DNA of 64,000 nucleotides from an uncultured Eubacteriales bacterium. Lineage in GTDB: Bacteria; Bacillota; Clostridia; Christensenellales; UBA1242. The stretch's first letter is position 1; each line of letters begins with the position of its first letter. Made by a program: the position numbers and the translations under genes. Positions 7,780 to 16,404 of this stretch are shown here, one piece after another. The notes below the pieces were generated by a model. It made no database searches. It saw only the letters and a program-made list of their open reading frames with translations, and had not been told where the DNA came from. The stretch is from positions 150,253-214,252 of the forward strand of contig CABUZJ010000002.1 in NCBI GenBank assembly GCA_902496015.1. The letters run 5' to 3'.

Positions 7780-8250
7780 ATGGCAGAAGTTTATTTAACC
7801 GAAGAGGGAAAGAGGGAACAAGAAGAGTTATTGCAATATTTAAAAACAGTTAAAAGAACAGAGGTTGCAGAGCATTTAAAAACAGCACGAGAATATGGCG
7901 ACCTTAGCGAAAATAGCGAGTATGATGCGGCAAGAGCAGAACAAGGTAGACTTGAAAGCAAGATTGCTTTAATTGAAGAAACTTTAAGGACTGCTAAAAT
8001 TATTTCTGGCGAACAAAAAAAGAAAGGCGTGGTTATGGTAGGTAGCACAGTAACTGTGTTAGATCAAGAATTTAATGAAAAAAATACTTACAAATTAGTA
8101 GGAACACTTGAAAGTAATCCAGATGCCGGGCTGATTTCTAATGAGTCTCCAATTGGTAAAGCAATTTTAGGAAAAAAATCAGGTGATGTTGTGAGTGTAG
8201 CAACACCAGATGGTGGCAGTTTTAGCCTTAAAATTTTAGAAGTTAAGTAG
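7780..8250 (+). CDS. greA: Transcription elongation factor GreA
   Basis: GreA inserts its coiled coil into the secondary channel of RNA polymerase and triggers cleavage of backtracked RNA. The 156 residues match the family length. The N-terminal coiled coil (about 5-75) carries LTEEGKREQEELLQYLK and the tip segment REYGDLSENSEYDAAR, with the acidic pair used for cleavage. The C-terminal FKBP-like domain has TYKLVGTLESNPDAGLISNESPIGKAI. The ATG at 7780 follows AGGAGGA; an earlier in-frame TTG at 7759 would place the ribosome site inside the gene. It has a perfect sigma-A promoter and its own terminator, so it is a strongly expressed single gene. Confidence 0.96.
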   Translation: MAEVYLTEEGKREQEELLQYLKTVKRTEVAEHLKTAREYGDLSENSEYDAARAEQGRLESKIALIEETLRTAKIISGEQKKKGVVMVGSTVTVLDQEFNEKNTYKLVGTLESNPDAGLISNESPIGKAILGKKSGDVVSVATPDGGSFSLKILEVK

Positions 8251-8265
8251 GCAATAAACTTAGTG

Positions 8266-8294
8266 AAAACAAACACATTTAAGTGTTTGTTTTT
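8266..8294 (+). terminator. Terminator after greA
   Basis: AAAACAAACAC / GTGTTTGTTTT stem with loop ATTTAA and a T run. Confidence 0.88.
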
Positions 8295-8338
8295 ACTTTA
8301 AGTGTTAAAACAATTTAATTGCTTATTTTAAATATAAT

Positions 8339-8367
8339 TTGACAAACTAAACTTTATTTGATAACCT
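8339..8367 (+). promoter_or_regulatory. holB promoter placed for a leaderless mRNA
   Basis: TTGACA, 17 bases, TAACCT, with only six bases between the -10 box and the holB ATG and no Shine-Dalgarno sequence. The transcript should begin at or within a base or two of the A of the start codon. Confidence 0.65.
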
Positions 8368-8373
8368 TATTTT

Positions 8374-9324
8374 ATGGTAGGTTTTAACAACATTATTTCT
8401 AAATTACCACTTGCTAAAATGCTTAAAAAAAGGTGTGAAGATGGCAATCTCTCACATGCTTATTTATTTATTAGCCCTGATGAAGAATATCTTATTGGAT
8501 TTTGTAATTGGTTTGCAAGTGAAATTTTAAAAAACAAAGTTAAAGTTGAAAGTAGAACTCACCCGGATTTAGTTTTAATAGATGAAAATAAATTGATTAG
8601 TGTTGAAATGGTTACGCCTATTGTTAGTGATGTTTATATGACACCTTATGAAGCGGAATATAAGGTGTATTTAATAAAAGATGCCAGTGTTATGACAGAC
8701 GAAGCACAAAATAAATTGCTTAAAACAATAGAAGAACCGCCTGAAAAAGTCATTATAATTTTAGGTGCAAGTTCTGCAAATACTTTGCTTACAACTATAT
8801 TGTCAAGAGTTGCTAAATTCAATTTAGAACCTTTAAGCGAGCATGATATATCTAACCTTTTGGTTTTAAGCGGGGTAGGTGAAAATTTGGCAAGTGTTTA
8901 TGCATCTTGTTCGGGGGGAAATTTTACTCATGCTAAAAACCTTAGTTTAGACAGTGAATTTATAGATTTATTTTTATTAGTTCTTGAAATGTTTAAAACT
9001 GTTAATGGCAGTAAAGATATTTTAAAATTTTTAAGTAAATTTAATTTTCAAAAATTTTCACTTTTAGAATTTTTTGATTTAACAATATCGGTAGCTCGTG
9101 ATATAATAGCATTAGAAGCAGAGCAATTAAATTTAATTGTTAACAAATCAAACATTAGCCATTTAAAAGAATGTGCTGTTGGCTTTAATGTTGTTAGTTT
9201 AGTGAAAATTATAGAACTGGCAATAGAAGCGCGTAAAGATTTAACATTCAATGCTAATAATCAAGCAGTATTAGATGAGTTTTTGCTTAAAATGGTGGAG
9301 GCTAAGGTGACATGCAAAAAGTAG
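8374..9324 (+). CDS. holB: DNA polymerase III delta' subunit
   Basis: Clamp-loader subunit of the replicative polymerase; it forms the rigid wall of the loader ring. The 316-residue protein starts in the family manner (VGFNNIISKLP...LSHAYLFISP). Its P-loop position reads SPDEEYLIG, i.e. degenerate, as is usual for delta', which does not hydrolyse ATP. Further blocks are THPDLVLI, KVYLIKDASVMTDEAQNKLLKTIEEPP and TTILSRVAKF, the last being the sensor/SRC-equivalent segment. No Shine-Dalgarno is present and the promoter sits six bases upstream, so translation is probably leaderless. The gene overlaps ricT by 13 bases, the first step of the holB-ricT-ferredoxin-trmN6 operon, an order close to that in Bacillus. 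Confidence 0.93.
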   Translation: MVGFNNIISKLPLAKMLKKRCEDGNLSHAYLFISPDEEYLIGFCNWFASEILKNKVKVESRTHPDLVLIDENKLISVEMVTPIVSDVYMTPYEAEYKVYLIKDASVMTDEAQNKLLKTIEEPPEKVIIILGASSANTLLTTILSRVAKFNLEPLSEHDISNLLVLSGVGENLASVYASCSGGNFTHAKNLSLDSEFIDLFLLVLEMFKTVNGSKDILKFLSKFNFQKFSLLEFFDLTISVARDIIALEAEQLNLIVNKSNISHLKECAVGFNVVSLVKIIELAIEARKDLTFNANNQAVLDEFLLKMVEAKVTCKK

Positions 9325-10133
9325 TTGGAATAAAATATAGCCCTAGTGGCAAAGTTTATTATTTTAATGCTTGCGGATTAAACTTAAATAAAGAAGACAG
9401 GGTGATTGTGGAAACATCGGCAGGCTTGCAATTTGGTGTGGTTGCTTTTGCAGAGCGTGAAATTGAAAACTTGGATGGTGATATGGAATTAAAACCAGTT
9501 GTGAGAATTGCAACTGAAAAAGATATTTTAAAACGCAAAGCACTTGATGAAAAAATCCCTGAGACTTTAAGGTTAATAAAACAGAAAGTGGCTAAATTCA
9601 ATTTGCCAATGAAAATTAGTGAAGCAAGTTACACATTTGATGGCTCAAAGTTAATTATAGAATTTACTGCCGAAGATAGAGTAGATTTTAGGGAATTATT
9701 AAAAGATTTAGCATCTACTTTTAAAGTTCGTATAGAATTAAAACAAATTGGGCAAAGAGATGAAGTTAAAAATAAAGGTGGTTTGGGACCATGTGGCCAA
9801 GAATGTTGTTGTAAAAGATTTTTAAATGATTTTGAACATGTAACGGTTAAAATGGCTAAAACTCAGGGTTTGTCTTTATCACCTAGCAAAATAAACGGTT
9901 TATGTGGAAGACTTATGTGTTGCCTTGGCTATGAGAACAAGAATTATGAGGAAGTTTTAAAGCGTATGCCAAAAATAAATAGCGAAGTTGAAACTCCAAA
10001 AGGGAAAGGAACTTGCGTTTATTGTGATGTTTTAAAAGAACTTGTGAGTGTAAAAACTTTGCAAAGTGATGGGGCAATTAATATTGACAATTGGCCCCTT
10101 AGAGAATTAAAATTTAAAAAAATAGGAGAGTAA
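9312..10133 (+). CDS. ricT: RicT (YaaT), PSP1-domain iron-sulfur complex subunit
   Basis: RicT joins RicA and RicF in a complex that carries [4Fe-4S] clusters, promotes RNase Y cleavage of certain mRNAs and influences Spo0A phosphorylation in Bacillus. The 273 residues are of family length. The PSP1 domain is visible in the C-terminal half. The conserved cysteine blocks [12 protein letters not shown] and [13 protein letters not shown], which supply cluster ligands, are intact. N-terminal [15 protein letters not shown] is also typical. The gene overlaps the end of holB and is followed four bases later by a ferredoxin gene. Its partner genes ricA and ricF are not in this window. Confidence 0.93.
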   Translation: MQKVVGIKYSPSGKVYYFNACGLNLNKEDRVIVETSAGLQFGVVAFAEREIENLDGDMELKPVVRIATEKDILKRKALDEKIPETLRLIKQKVAKFNLPMKISEASYTFDGSKLIIEFTAEDRVDFRELLKDLASTFKVRIELKQIGQRDEVKNKGGLGPCGQECCCKRFLNDFEHVTVKMAKTQGLSLSPSKINGLCGRLMCCLGYENKNYEEVLKRMPKINSEVETPKGKGTCVYCDVLKELVSVKTLQSDGAINIDNWPLRELKFKKIGE

Positions 10134-10137
10134 AATT

Positions 10138-10308
10138 ATGGCTTATAAAATTACAGATAAATGTATAAAGTGCGGTGGGTGCGAACCAATGTGTCCAGTT
10201 GGAGCGATTAGTTTTGATGGCAATAAATATGTTATAGACCCTAAAAAATGTGTTTCTTGTGGCATGTGTGCTAATGTTTGCCCAGTTGGTGCACCTGTTA
10301 GTGAGTAA
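10138..10308 (+). CDS. Small 2[4Fe-4S] ferredoxin
   Basis: A 56-residue ferredoxin with two complete cluster motifs, [12 protein letters not shown] and [12 protein letters not shown], i.e. two CxxCxxCxxxCP units. It can carry two [4Fe-4S] clusters and transfer electrons in the cytoplasm. The ATG follows AGGAGAG at good spacing, four bases after the ricT stop. In Bacillus the gene between ricT and trmN6 is yabA, a replication initiation regulator; here a ferredoxin takes that place. A functional link to the iron-sulfur protein RicT is possible but not shown. The last eight bases overlap the proposed trmN6 start. Confidence 0.95.
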   Translation: MAYKITDKCIKCGGCEPMCPVGAISFDGNKYVIDPKKCVSCGMCANVCPVGAPVSE

Positions 10309-11047
10309 TTTAAAAAATAATAATGATGAAATAATTTGTGACCTTCAATGCGAAGGTCTTTTGTGTTTACAAAAAAAAGATGGTTATGGATTTACAACAG
10401 ATGCGGTGTTACTTGCAAATTTTATAAAAGCGAATAAAAACAGTGTAGGCGTGGAATTTTGTGCGGGAAGTGGTGTTATTTCAATTTTGGTTAATGCTAA
10501 ACAAGAAGTAAAGAAGATTTATGCAGTTGAAATTCAAAAGGAATTATCTGCTATGTGTGGCAGAACACTCGAAATTAATGGCATTTTAAATATTATTCCT
10601 GTTAATATGGCACTTGAAGAATTTAGTTTAAACCATAAAGAAAAAGTTGATTTTGTTTTTGCAAATCCCCCTTATTACAAAAATAAAAGTGGCAAACTGC
10701 CACAAAATGAACAGATAAAAATATGCAAGCATGAAATTTTAACTAATATAGATAGTATAATTAATTGTGCAAGTTTGATTTTAAAACAAGGCGGTAAATT
10801 ATTTTTAGTTCATTTAAAAGCAAGAAAGCAAGAGATAATAGAAAAATTAAAAATAAAAGGATTTAGTATCTGTAAAACTTGTGATATTTTCCCAATGCAA
10901 AATAAGCCTAGCCATATTTTTTTAGTTGAAGCAATATTTAACGAATATTGCACAAATAAAGAATTAAAACCTATTATTTTAAAAAATGCTAATGGAGAGT
11001 TTACAAAAGAATTAACCCAAATTTATAGTGGTTCTTATTGTTGGTAG
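10301..11047 (+). CDS. trmN6: tRNA1(Val) adenine(37)-N6-methyltransferase-like protein
   Basis: S-adenosylmethionine-dependent methyltransferase of the TrmN6/YfiC/YabB family, which methylates A37 of a tRNA. The N-terminal block [22 protein letters not shown] is characteristic. It is followed by the SAM-binding loop [14 protein letters not shown] and the catalytic FANPPYY. I place the start at the GTG at 10301, which overlaps the ferredoxin stop and fits the usual distance to the first family block. No good ribosome site is visible, so translational coupling is likely. The frame is open further upstream inside the ferredoxin gene, but that part is a shadow. This is the last gene of the holB operon; the opposing spmB stop codon abuts it. 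Confidence 0.88.
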   Translation: MSNLKNNNDEIICDLQCEGLLCLQKKDGYGFTTDAVLLANFIKANKNSVGVEFCAGSGVISILVNAKQEVKKIYAVEIQKELSAMCGRTLEINGILNIIPVNMALEEFSLNHKEKVDFVFANPPYYKNKSGKLPQNEQIKICKHEILTNIDSIINCASLILKQGGKLFLVHLKARKQEIIEKLKIKGFSICKTCDIFPMQNKPSHIFLVEAIFNEYCTNKELKPIILKNANGEFTKELTQIYSGSYCW

Positions 11048-11554
11048 TTACATAACTTTACAAATTAAGCACGCAATAATGCTCCCAATAAAACAACTTA
11101 AAAGAGCAATTGGAATGGTGTAGCCTAATTTTCTTACTTTTGTTGATGTGAAATACACGGCAGTTATATAAAATACAGTTTCGGTGCAACTCATTATAAC
11201 GCTAGCACACCTTGCAATGTAACTATCTGGGCCATAGGTAGCATAAATTTCACTAACCATTGCAACACTACCAGAACCTGTAAATGGACGAAGAACTAAA
11301 AAGTTAACAAGTTCTTTAGGAATGCCTATTGCTGTAAAAAGTGGCGAAATTAAGTTAGCAACTATATCGGCAAGCCCGCTAATTTTAAAAAGTTCAACCG
11401 CAGCAAATATAGCAACAAGAAATGGAAATGTTTTTATGCAAAGGTCTACTGCTTCTTTCCCGCCTGAAACAAAATAATTATAAGCATTAATATTTTTTAT
11501 AAAACACACTATACAAAGAATTAAAACAAAAACGGGGATTATGTAAACTGCCAT
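11048..11554 (-). CDS. spmB: Spore maturation protein B
   Basis: Integral membrane protein of the nucleoside-recognition/gate-domain family, needed with SpmA for proper spore core dehydration in Bacillus. The 168 residues hold about four or five membrane helices. The family block ELVNFLVLRPFTGSGSVAMVSEIYATYGPDSYIARCASVIM is clear: the RPF.GSGS and GPDS motifs are diagnostic. The ATG overlaps the spmA stop codon by one base (TAATG on the - strand), so the pair is translationally coupled. The stop codon lies directly against the trmN6 stop with no obvious terminator hairpin between the converging genes. Confidence 0.95.
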   Translation of the reverse strand: MAVYIIPVFVLILCIVCFIKNINAYNYFVSGGKEAVDLCIKTFPFLVAIFAAVELFKISGLADIVANLISPLFTAIGIPKELVNFLVLRPFTGSGSVAMVSEIYATYGPDSYIARCASVIMSCTETVFYITAVYFTSTKVRKLGYTIPIALLSCFIGSIIACLICKVM

Positions 11555-12132
11555 TATTCTTTTCCCTGCTTTTTTCTAAAATGATGAATTATTCGAACCA
11601 AAATAATAGCGATAGTGGTAGAAAGAAAACTTGCTAAAATTGAAGGAAGAATTATGCTTGAAGAATTTTTACTGCCTGCTGCTGTCATTAGTCCCATTAT
11701 AGATGTTGGTAATAATTGAAGACTTGTGCAACTTATAACTACTAACATTATCATTGGGAATGTTGCTTTTGTTTTATCTTTGCCCATTGATTCAATTGCT
11801 TTAATTCCAAGAGGTGTAGCGGCACCATTCATGCCAAGTATGTTAGCACTCATATTCATGCTAACAAGTTTTTTACTTTCGTCGCTTAAAGTGTTTTTTC
11901 CAAAAATTAAGTTAATTAATGGTGATAAGATTTTAGCCATAAATTTGGTTACGCCAGTTTGCTCTAATATTGCAAAAATTCCAATCCATATTGCATAAAT
12001 TGTGCATAATTCAAAAGACAAAGTTAATGCTTTATTAGAAGCATTTAACATGCCTGCCAAAACTGAATTTGGGTCTATAAATAAAAGAACACAAATACTT
12101 GTAATTAAAAGTGTTAACCAAACTTTATTCAT
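11554..12132 (-). CDS. spmA: Spore maturation protein A
   Basis: Partner of SpmB in spore core dehydration and a member of the same membrane family. Motifs seen: IYAIWIGIFAILEQTGVTKF near residue 50, and NMSANILGMNGAATPLGIKA near residue 98, the signature of SpmA. About five membrane segments are predicted by eye. I chose the ATG at 12132 because a TATAAT box lies ten bases upstream of it. A GTG 21 bases upstream would put the promoter within the gene, but it cannot be excluded. There is no Shine-Dalgarno, so the mRNA leader may be only a few bases. It is divergent from tatD. Confidence 0.93.
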   Translation of the reverse strand: MNKVWLTLLITSICVLLFIDPNSVLAGMLNASNKALTLSFELCTIYAIWIGIFAILEQTGVTKFMAKILSPLINLIFGKNTLSDESKKLVSMNMSANILGMNGAATPLGIKAIESMGKDKTKATFPMIMLVVISCTSLQLLPTSIMGLMTAAGSKNSSSIILPSILASFLSTTIAIILVRIIHHFRKKQGKE

Positions 12133-12142
12133 GTTAAATTTT

Positions 12143-12171
12143 ATTATATTCACTTTTAAATTATGTTTTAA
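12143..12171 (-). promoter_or_regulatory. Probable spmA promoter
   Basis: On the - strand TTAAAA, 17 bases, TATAAT, ending ten bases before the chosen spmA ATG. The -35 match is weak. A sporulation sigma factor could be used instead. Confidence 0.4.
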
Positions 12172-12199
12172 TATGCTAAAATAATAAAAGAGGTGACTT

Positions 12200-12961
12200 A
12201 TGTTTATAGATTCACATTGTCATTTAGAAGATGAATTAATAAATAATACGCAAACACTTAATCAAATAAATAATGATAAGGATTTATTTAGTGTAATTAC
12301 ATTAGGAACAGATATTGTATCTTCTAAAAAAGCAATTGACTTTGCTAAAAAATATAGTAAAGTTTATGCATGTGTTGGCATTCATGCAGAGAACGCAGAG
12401 CAGTGGAATGAACAAAGTTTAAATGACCTTGAAATCCTTGCAAAGCAAAACAAAGTAGTTGCCATTGGAGAAATCGGTTTAGATTATCATTACAACAAAG
12501 AAAATAAATCATTACAAACAAAAATTTTTATAGAGCAAATAAAACTTGCTTATAAATTAAAATTACCAATTTGTATTCATTGTAGAGATGCCGTTGAAGA
12601 TGTTTATGAGATTTTGAAATCTAACATTTCATATTTAAAGTATGGTGCTGTTATGCATTGTTTTTGCGAAACTGAAAGTTGGGCAAAAAAATTTTGTGAA
12701 CTGGGATTATTTATTTCATTTGCGGGCAATTTTACTTATAAAGGTTATGATAAAAATGTTGCTAAAAAAGTGCCTTTAAATAAAATATTAATAGAAACCG
12801 ATAGCCCCTATCTTTCTCCTGTGCCTTTTAGGGGGCAAATTAACACTCCCGTAAATGTTAAATTAGTTGCACAAGAACTTTCAAAGGTATTAGAAATAGA
12901 GTTAAATGAAATTTCTAAAATTACAACTGATAATGCAAAGAGATTTTATAACATAAAATAA
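12200..12961 (+). CDS. tatD: TatD family metal-dependent DNase
   Basis: Cytosolic metal-dependent 3'-5' exonuclease of the amidohydrolase (TIM-barrel) superfamily. It opens with the metal-binding FIDSHCHLED. Other blocks are CVGIHAENA, VAIGEIGLDYHYNKENK (metal glutamate), LPICIHCRDA, GAVMHCF and ILIETDSPYLSPVPFRGQ (metal aspartate). All usual ligands are present in a 253-residue protein of normal length. AGAGGTG precedes the ATG. In many Firmicutes tatD, rnmV and rsmA are neighbours; here rsmA follows after 110 bases and rnmV is missing between them. Confidence 0.94.
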   Translation: MFIDSHCHLEDELINNTQTLNQINNDKDLFSVITLGTDIVSSKKAIDFAKKYSKVYACVGIHAENAEQWNEQSLNDLEILAKQNKVVAIGEIGLDYHYNKENKSLQTKIFIEQIKLAYKLKLPICIHCRDAVEDVYEILKSNISYLKYGAVMHCFCETESWAKKFCELGLFISFAGNFTYKGYDKNVAKKVPLNKILIETDSPYLSPVPFRGQINTPVNVKLVAQELSKVLEIELNEISKITTDNAKRFYNIK

Positions 12962-13045
12962 AAGAACCTTGTTAAAGGTTCTAGTCATCTTTCGCAAAAC
13001 TTCTTTTGCATGGCCGTTATGGCTTAATCCTAGGTTTTGCAAAAT
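12961..13045 (+). other. Structured leader RNA candidate before rsmA
   Basis: The first hairpin, AGAACCTT / AAGGTTCT (12963-12982), may end tatD transcription but lacks a T tract. Then GCAAAA-CTTC-TTTTGC (12994-13009) forms a perfect small hairpin. Its left arm can instead pair with GTTTTGC at 13034-13040, and its right arm with TGCAAAA at 13038-13044. These are alternative, mutually exclusive folds in an A-rich leader. No known riboswitch was recognised. Confidence 0.3.
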
Positions 13046-13071
13046 AAAAAAAAATATACAAGGAAAAGAAA

Positions 13072-13863
13072 ATGCAACATAATTTTAAAAAGAAATTTGG
13101 TCAAAATTTTATTACAGATAACAACCTACTTAATTTAATAATTGCTGATGCAAAAATTGATAACACTAAATTGGTGTTGGAAATTGGTGCAGGGGCAGGA
13201 ACACTTACGGAAAAACTTGCACAAAACGCAAAAAAAGTTATAAGTTTTGAAATAGATAGTGAACTTAAAAAATTTCTTCTGCCATTAGAAAAAAAGTATG
13301 ATAATTTAACAGTTATTTTTGCTGACTTTATGAAAGAAGATTTAAGTAAATTTAATTTAAATGAATTTTGTGTGGTCGCAAATTTGCCTTATTATATAAC
13401 TACTGCAATAATTTTCAAATTTTTAAAAATAAAACCGATAAGCATGACGCTAATGGTGCAGAAAGAAGTTGCACAAAGGTTATGTGCAAATCCAAAAAAT
13501 AGAGAATATGGGGCAATGAGTGTTATTTGTCAAACTGTGGCTAAAGTTAATATTACAAGAATGGTGCCACGCACAATGTTTATTCCAATGCCAGAAGTAG
13601 ATAGTGCAGTTATTAATTTTGAATTTAATAGTGAAATACTTACAGATGACTATATAAATTTTGTGAGACATTGTTTTGGTGCAAAAAGAAAAACTCTTAT
13701 TAATAATTTGTCTTTGACATTTAATATAACTAAACAAGAGTTGTCTAAAATTTTAACTGAACTTGCTATTGATGTAAACGCTAGGGCAGAGGAACTTAGT
13801 GTTTGTCAGTTTAAAAAGTTATTTAATACTTTTTATAAACCTAACAGACAAAATAAATTATAA
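13072..13863 (+). CDS. rsmA: 16S rRNA dimethyladenosine transferase
   Basis: RsmA/KsgA dimethylates two adjacent adenines in helix 45 of 16S rRNA late in small-subunit assembly. Motifs: KKKFGQNFITDNNLL at the N-terminus, the SAM loop VLEIGAGAGTLTEKLA, the catalytic VANLPYYITT and the later RMVPRTMFIPMPEVDSAVI. The 263 residues are of usual length. AAGGA precedes the ATG. The leader contains alternative hairpins (see that entry). A terminator follows. Start and function are secure. Confidence 0.95.
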   Translation: MQHNFKKKFGQNFITDNNLLNLIIADAKIDNTKLVLEIGAGAGTLTEKLAQNAKKVISFEIDSELKKFLLPLEKKYDNLTVIFADFMKEDLSKFNLNEFCVVANLPYYITTAIIFKFLKIKPISMTLMVQKEVAQRLCANPKNREYGAMSVICQTVAKVNITRMVPRTMFIPMPEVDSAVINFEFNSEILTDDYINFVRHCFGAKRKTLINNLSLTFNITKQELSKILTELAIDVNARAEELSVCQFKKLFNTFYKPNRQNKL

Positions 13864-13893
13864 TAATACAAATTTAATCACCAGTAACAAAAA

Positions 13894-13926
13894 GGTGCTA
13901 ACAAATTTTGTTGGCACTATTTTTTT
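13894..13926 (+). terminator. Terminator after rsmA
   Basis: GGTGCTAACAAA pairs with TTTGTTGGCACT (one G-T pair), followed by seven T. Confidence 0.85.
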
Positions 13927-13955
13927 ATGTGGTAAAATAAATTGAAGGTGAAATT

Positions 13956-14819
13956 ATGGAGTTTGAAAAGTTTTATTGTTTAATAAAAGAAGTTTGTGAT
14001 AATAACTCTACTAATCAAATATTAGGTGTTGCAAAGGCAATAAAAAATGGCAACGATTTTAGTTTAACTTTCTCATTTAATAAATCAATAAACTCGCCAA
14101 TTTATGTTGAAGTTTATAATATCAACAATAAAGTTTTTGCAGAGTTTATTAAAGATTATACAATAAAGTTAGATAGTTTTATTTTTCAACCAAATTTGAG
14201 TATTAGTGTTTATAGTGGGGCAAATTTAATTGGCTTTTATGGTGATTTAAATGTCTTGAAAGAATGTGCAAAAGTAAGTTTATTTGACGACAACGAAGAA
14301 AGTATTGAAAAAATTATTGACAATGAAATGAAGTTGACTGCAATAGATGATGCACGATTAAATTTTAATATAAAAAACCATGAAAATAACTTTAAAGTTG
14401 AAATAGATACTAAATTAGAACCAATTAAATTAGACAATAACAAAAAACCTCGTAAAATAAAAGATATAATTTTAAAACCATTATATAGAAAAGTTGAACT
14501 TCATTATTTCAAGCAAATAGAAAAAAGTTTGTGTGAATTATTTGCTAATTGTGCAAGAGAAAGGGTTCTTGAATGTATGTTTTCAAACTCTAAGTGGGTA
14601 AGAGCGGAAACTCCTAATGGAATTATGGTAATTGGTATAATTTACTCTAATAATAGACCTATAAAAATAGGTATTGGTTATCCTATTGATATAGCGAAAA
14701 CTAAATTTAAAGATACTAAACTTGGCAGAATGTTTTACTATCCAATATCACTTAACACAAAATTTGGGTATTATTTAGTATTTAAAAGTGCTAATAACGG
14801 AAAAACATGTAAAATTTAG
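13956..14819 (+). CDS. Conserved-type protein of unknown function
   Basis: A 287-residue soluble protein not identified with a named family. The N-terminal third is beta-rich and looks like a small sandwich domain (FSLTFSFNKSINSPIYVEVY). A linker with acidic and Lys-rich patches follows. The C-terminal 120 residues contain ANCARERVLECMFSNSKWVR, then TPNGIMVIGIIYSNNRPIKI. From memory this tail resembles a domain in several unnamed clostridial proteins that has SKWV and a later Y.V.G.IYE..PKYI stretch; that is a recollection, not a search. AAGGTG precedes the start. It follows rsmA after a terminator and precedes a lipoprotein gene. No function is proposed. Confidence 0.75.
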   Translation: MEFEKFYCLIKEVCDNNSTNQILGVAKAIKNGNDFSLTFSFNKSINSPIYVEVYNINNKVFAEFIKDYTIKLDSFIFQPNLSISVYSGANLIGFYGDLNVLKECAKVSLFDDNEESIEKIIDNEMKLTAIDDARLNFNIKNHENNFKVEIDTKLEPIKLDNNKKPRKIKDIILKPLYRKVELHYFKQIEKSLCELFANCARERVLECMFSNSKWVRAETPNGIMVIGIIYSNNRPIKIGIGYPIDIAKTKFKDTKLGRMFYYPISLNTKFGYYLVFKSANNGKTCKI

Positions 14820-14880
14820 ATATTATGTGTGGCATAACATATAAAAAATTGTAAAAATTAATTAATAAATCATTATGTAT

Positions 14881-14909
14881 TTGACAAAGTTTATAAATAA
14901 ATATATTAT
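14881..14909 (+). promoter_or_regulatory. Promoter of the lipoprotein gene
   Basis: TTGACA, 17 bases, TATTAT; an overlapping TATAAT begins three bases later. Leader of about 50 bases. Confidence 0.65.
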
Positions 14910-14966
14910 AATTATTAGTTTAATTAATAACAATTAAAAAGCAAATATTTTTTATGAGGGCTTGAT

Positions 14967-16355
14967 ATGAAAAATTTTTTTAAAATTATTCTTGCAATGG
15001 TTGTTTGTTTTGGGGCAATGTTTGGGTTAGTTGCTTGCAAGGAACCTGAACTAAGTGCCACATCTAATTCAACAACTGGTGTTGTTAGCAATGGTGGTAG
15101 TGTTGTTTCTTATAATAATTATATTTATTTTATTAACGGCACAAAAACTAATGATGGAACTGGTAATAAAACTGGAAAAGTGGTTCAATCTGCAATTTAT
15201 AAGGCAAAATTAGATGATAATGGCGATGTGCTTGAAATGACACAAGTTGTTAGTAGCCTAGTTGGATTTAGTAATGGTTCAATTCATATTTTTGGTGATT
15301 TTCTTTATTATGCAACCCCAAATAATGGCAAAAACAGCAAAGGGGAAACTTTATATTACCAAACTTGTTTTTACAGATATGATTTAGTTACTGGAGCAAG
15401 TCAACTTCTTTACACTACAATTCAAAACAGCACAGATGAAACAATAGATTACACATATTATAAATTTGGTGAAAAACTTTATTTACTTGTTTATGAAAAA
15501 TCGCAAAAGGCAATAACTAGCATTGAAATTAATAATAAAACTAATAAAAAAGTAATTGTTAATGATGCCGAAAGTGTTCTTTTTGGAGAAAATTTTGGTG
15601 AAGTGAAAAATGCAGAAAACAATAGCATTGCCGAAAATTATGTTTTCTTTACAAGGTCAGCACTTGAAACTGGAACTGTTAGAACGGGAGTAAGAGTTTA
15701 TAAAATTTATCCAGATGGCAGTGAAGAAATAAAGATTAGTGAAGGTGAGAGCGTTTCACTTTTAACAACAAGAAACGATAAGTTGGTTTATAGTTTAAAT
15801 TCTAATATTTATATGCAATCAATAACCGCAGGTCAAGATACTTTAACTTTTAATAATAATCAAATTATTAGTTTAGAGTCTTATGAAAATGTTATCTTTT
15901 TAGAAGAAGACGATGGTGGGGTTGGTTTATTAGTTTTTGAAAATAACATAATTAGATACTTAAAATTAAATAATGGTGTTGTGCCAGAAACAGATACTAT
16001 TAATAATAGAGTTGTTTATGCTTTTGATGGTGATGATGTGAAGGCAACTTTTGTGGCAACAGAAGGTGATTATGTTGTCTATATGTCTTCTAATTTACTG
16101 TATAAAGTTAAGTATAAAAATATTGGTGAAAATGAAATAATTGCACCTGAAAAATTAAGCACAACAACTGCTAACGAAGCAGATGGAATGCTTACAGCGG
16201 AAATTTTAAACGGATATATTTACTTCTTTAATAAAACAGATAATTCAACTTATATGTATAGAGCAAGCATGACAACTCCATCAATCAATGATGTTGATGA
16301 TGATGGTAATAGAAAAGTTGTGGGGGCAGCAACATTGTTTGGAGTTAAAGAATAA
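14967..16355 (+). CDS. Secreted lipoprotein, propeller-like repeats
   Basis: A 462-residue exported lipoprotein. The signal peptide runs from MKNFFKIIL to the lipobox LVAC, with the lipidated cysteine at residue 24. A Ser/Thr/Gly-rich spacer follows. The rest alternates short beta strands with recurring phrases such as YNNYIYFINGT, FGDFLYYATP, FGEKLYLLVY, ENYVFFTR and LNGYIYFFNK. This pattern, about seven or eight times along the chain, fits a beta-propeller-like or DUF5050-like surface protein. No catalytic motif is evident. It should sit on the outer face of the membrane. It has its own promoter and terminator. The function is not known; extracytoplasmic sensing or binding is inference. Confidence 0.8.
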   Translation: MKNFFKIILAMVVCFGAMFGLVACKEPELSATSNSTTGVVSNGGSVVSYNNYIYFINGTKTNDGTGNKTGKVVQSAIYKAKLDDNGDVLEMTQVVSSLVGFSNGSIHIFGDFLYYATPNNGKNSKGETLYYQTCFYRYDLVTGASQLLYTTIQNSTDETIDYTYYKFGEKLYLLVYEKSQKAITSIEINNKTNKKVIVNDAESVLFGENFGEVKNAENNSIAENYVFFTRSALETGTVRTGVRVYKIYPDGSEEIKISEGESVSLLTTRNDKLVYSLNSNIYMQSITAGQDTLTFNNNQIISLESYENVIFLEEDDGGVGLLVFENNIIRYLKLNNGVVPETDTINNRVVYAFDGDDVKATFVATEGDYVVYMSSNLLYKVKYKNIGENEIIAPEKLSTTTANEADGMLTAEILNGYIYFFNKTDNSTYMYRASMTTPSINDVDDDGNRKVVGAATLFGVKE

Positions 16356-16359
16356 AATA

Positions 16360-16386
16360 AAAAATCACTCAACTGAGTGATTTTTT
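16360..16386. terminator. Bidirectional terminator
   Basis: AAAAATCACTC / GAGTGATTTTT stem with a four-base loop, flanked by A and T tracts. It lies between the lipoprotein gene and the converging DUF4364 gene. Confidence 0.88.
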
Positions 16387-16404
16387 ACTTAAATACCATT
16401 ATTG

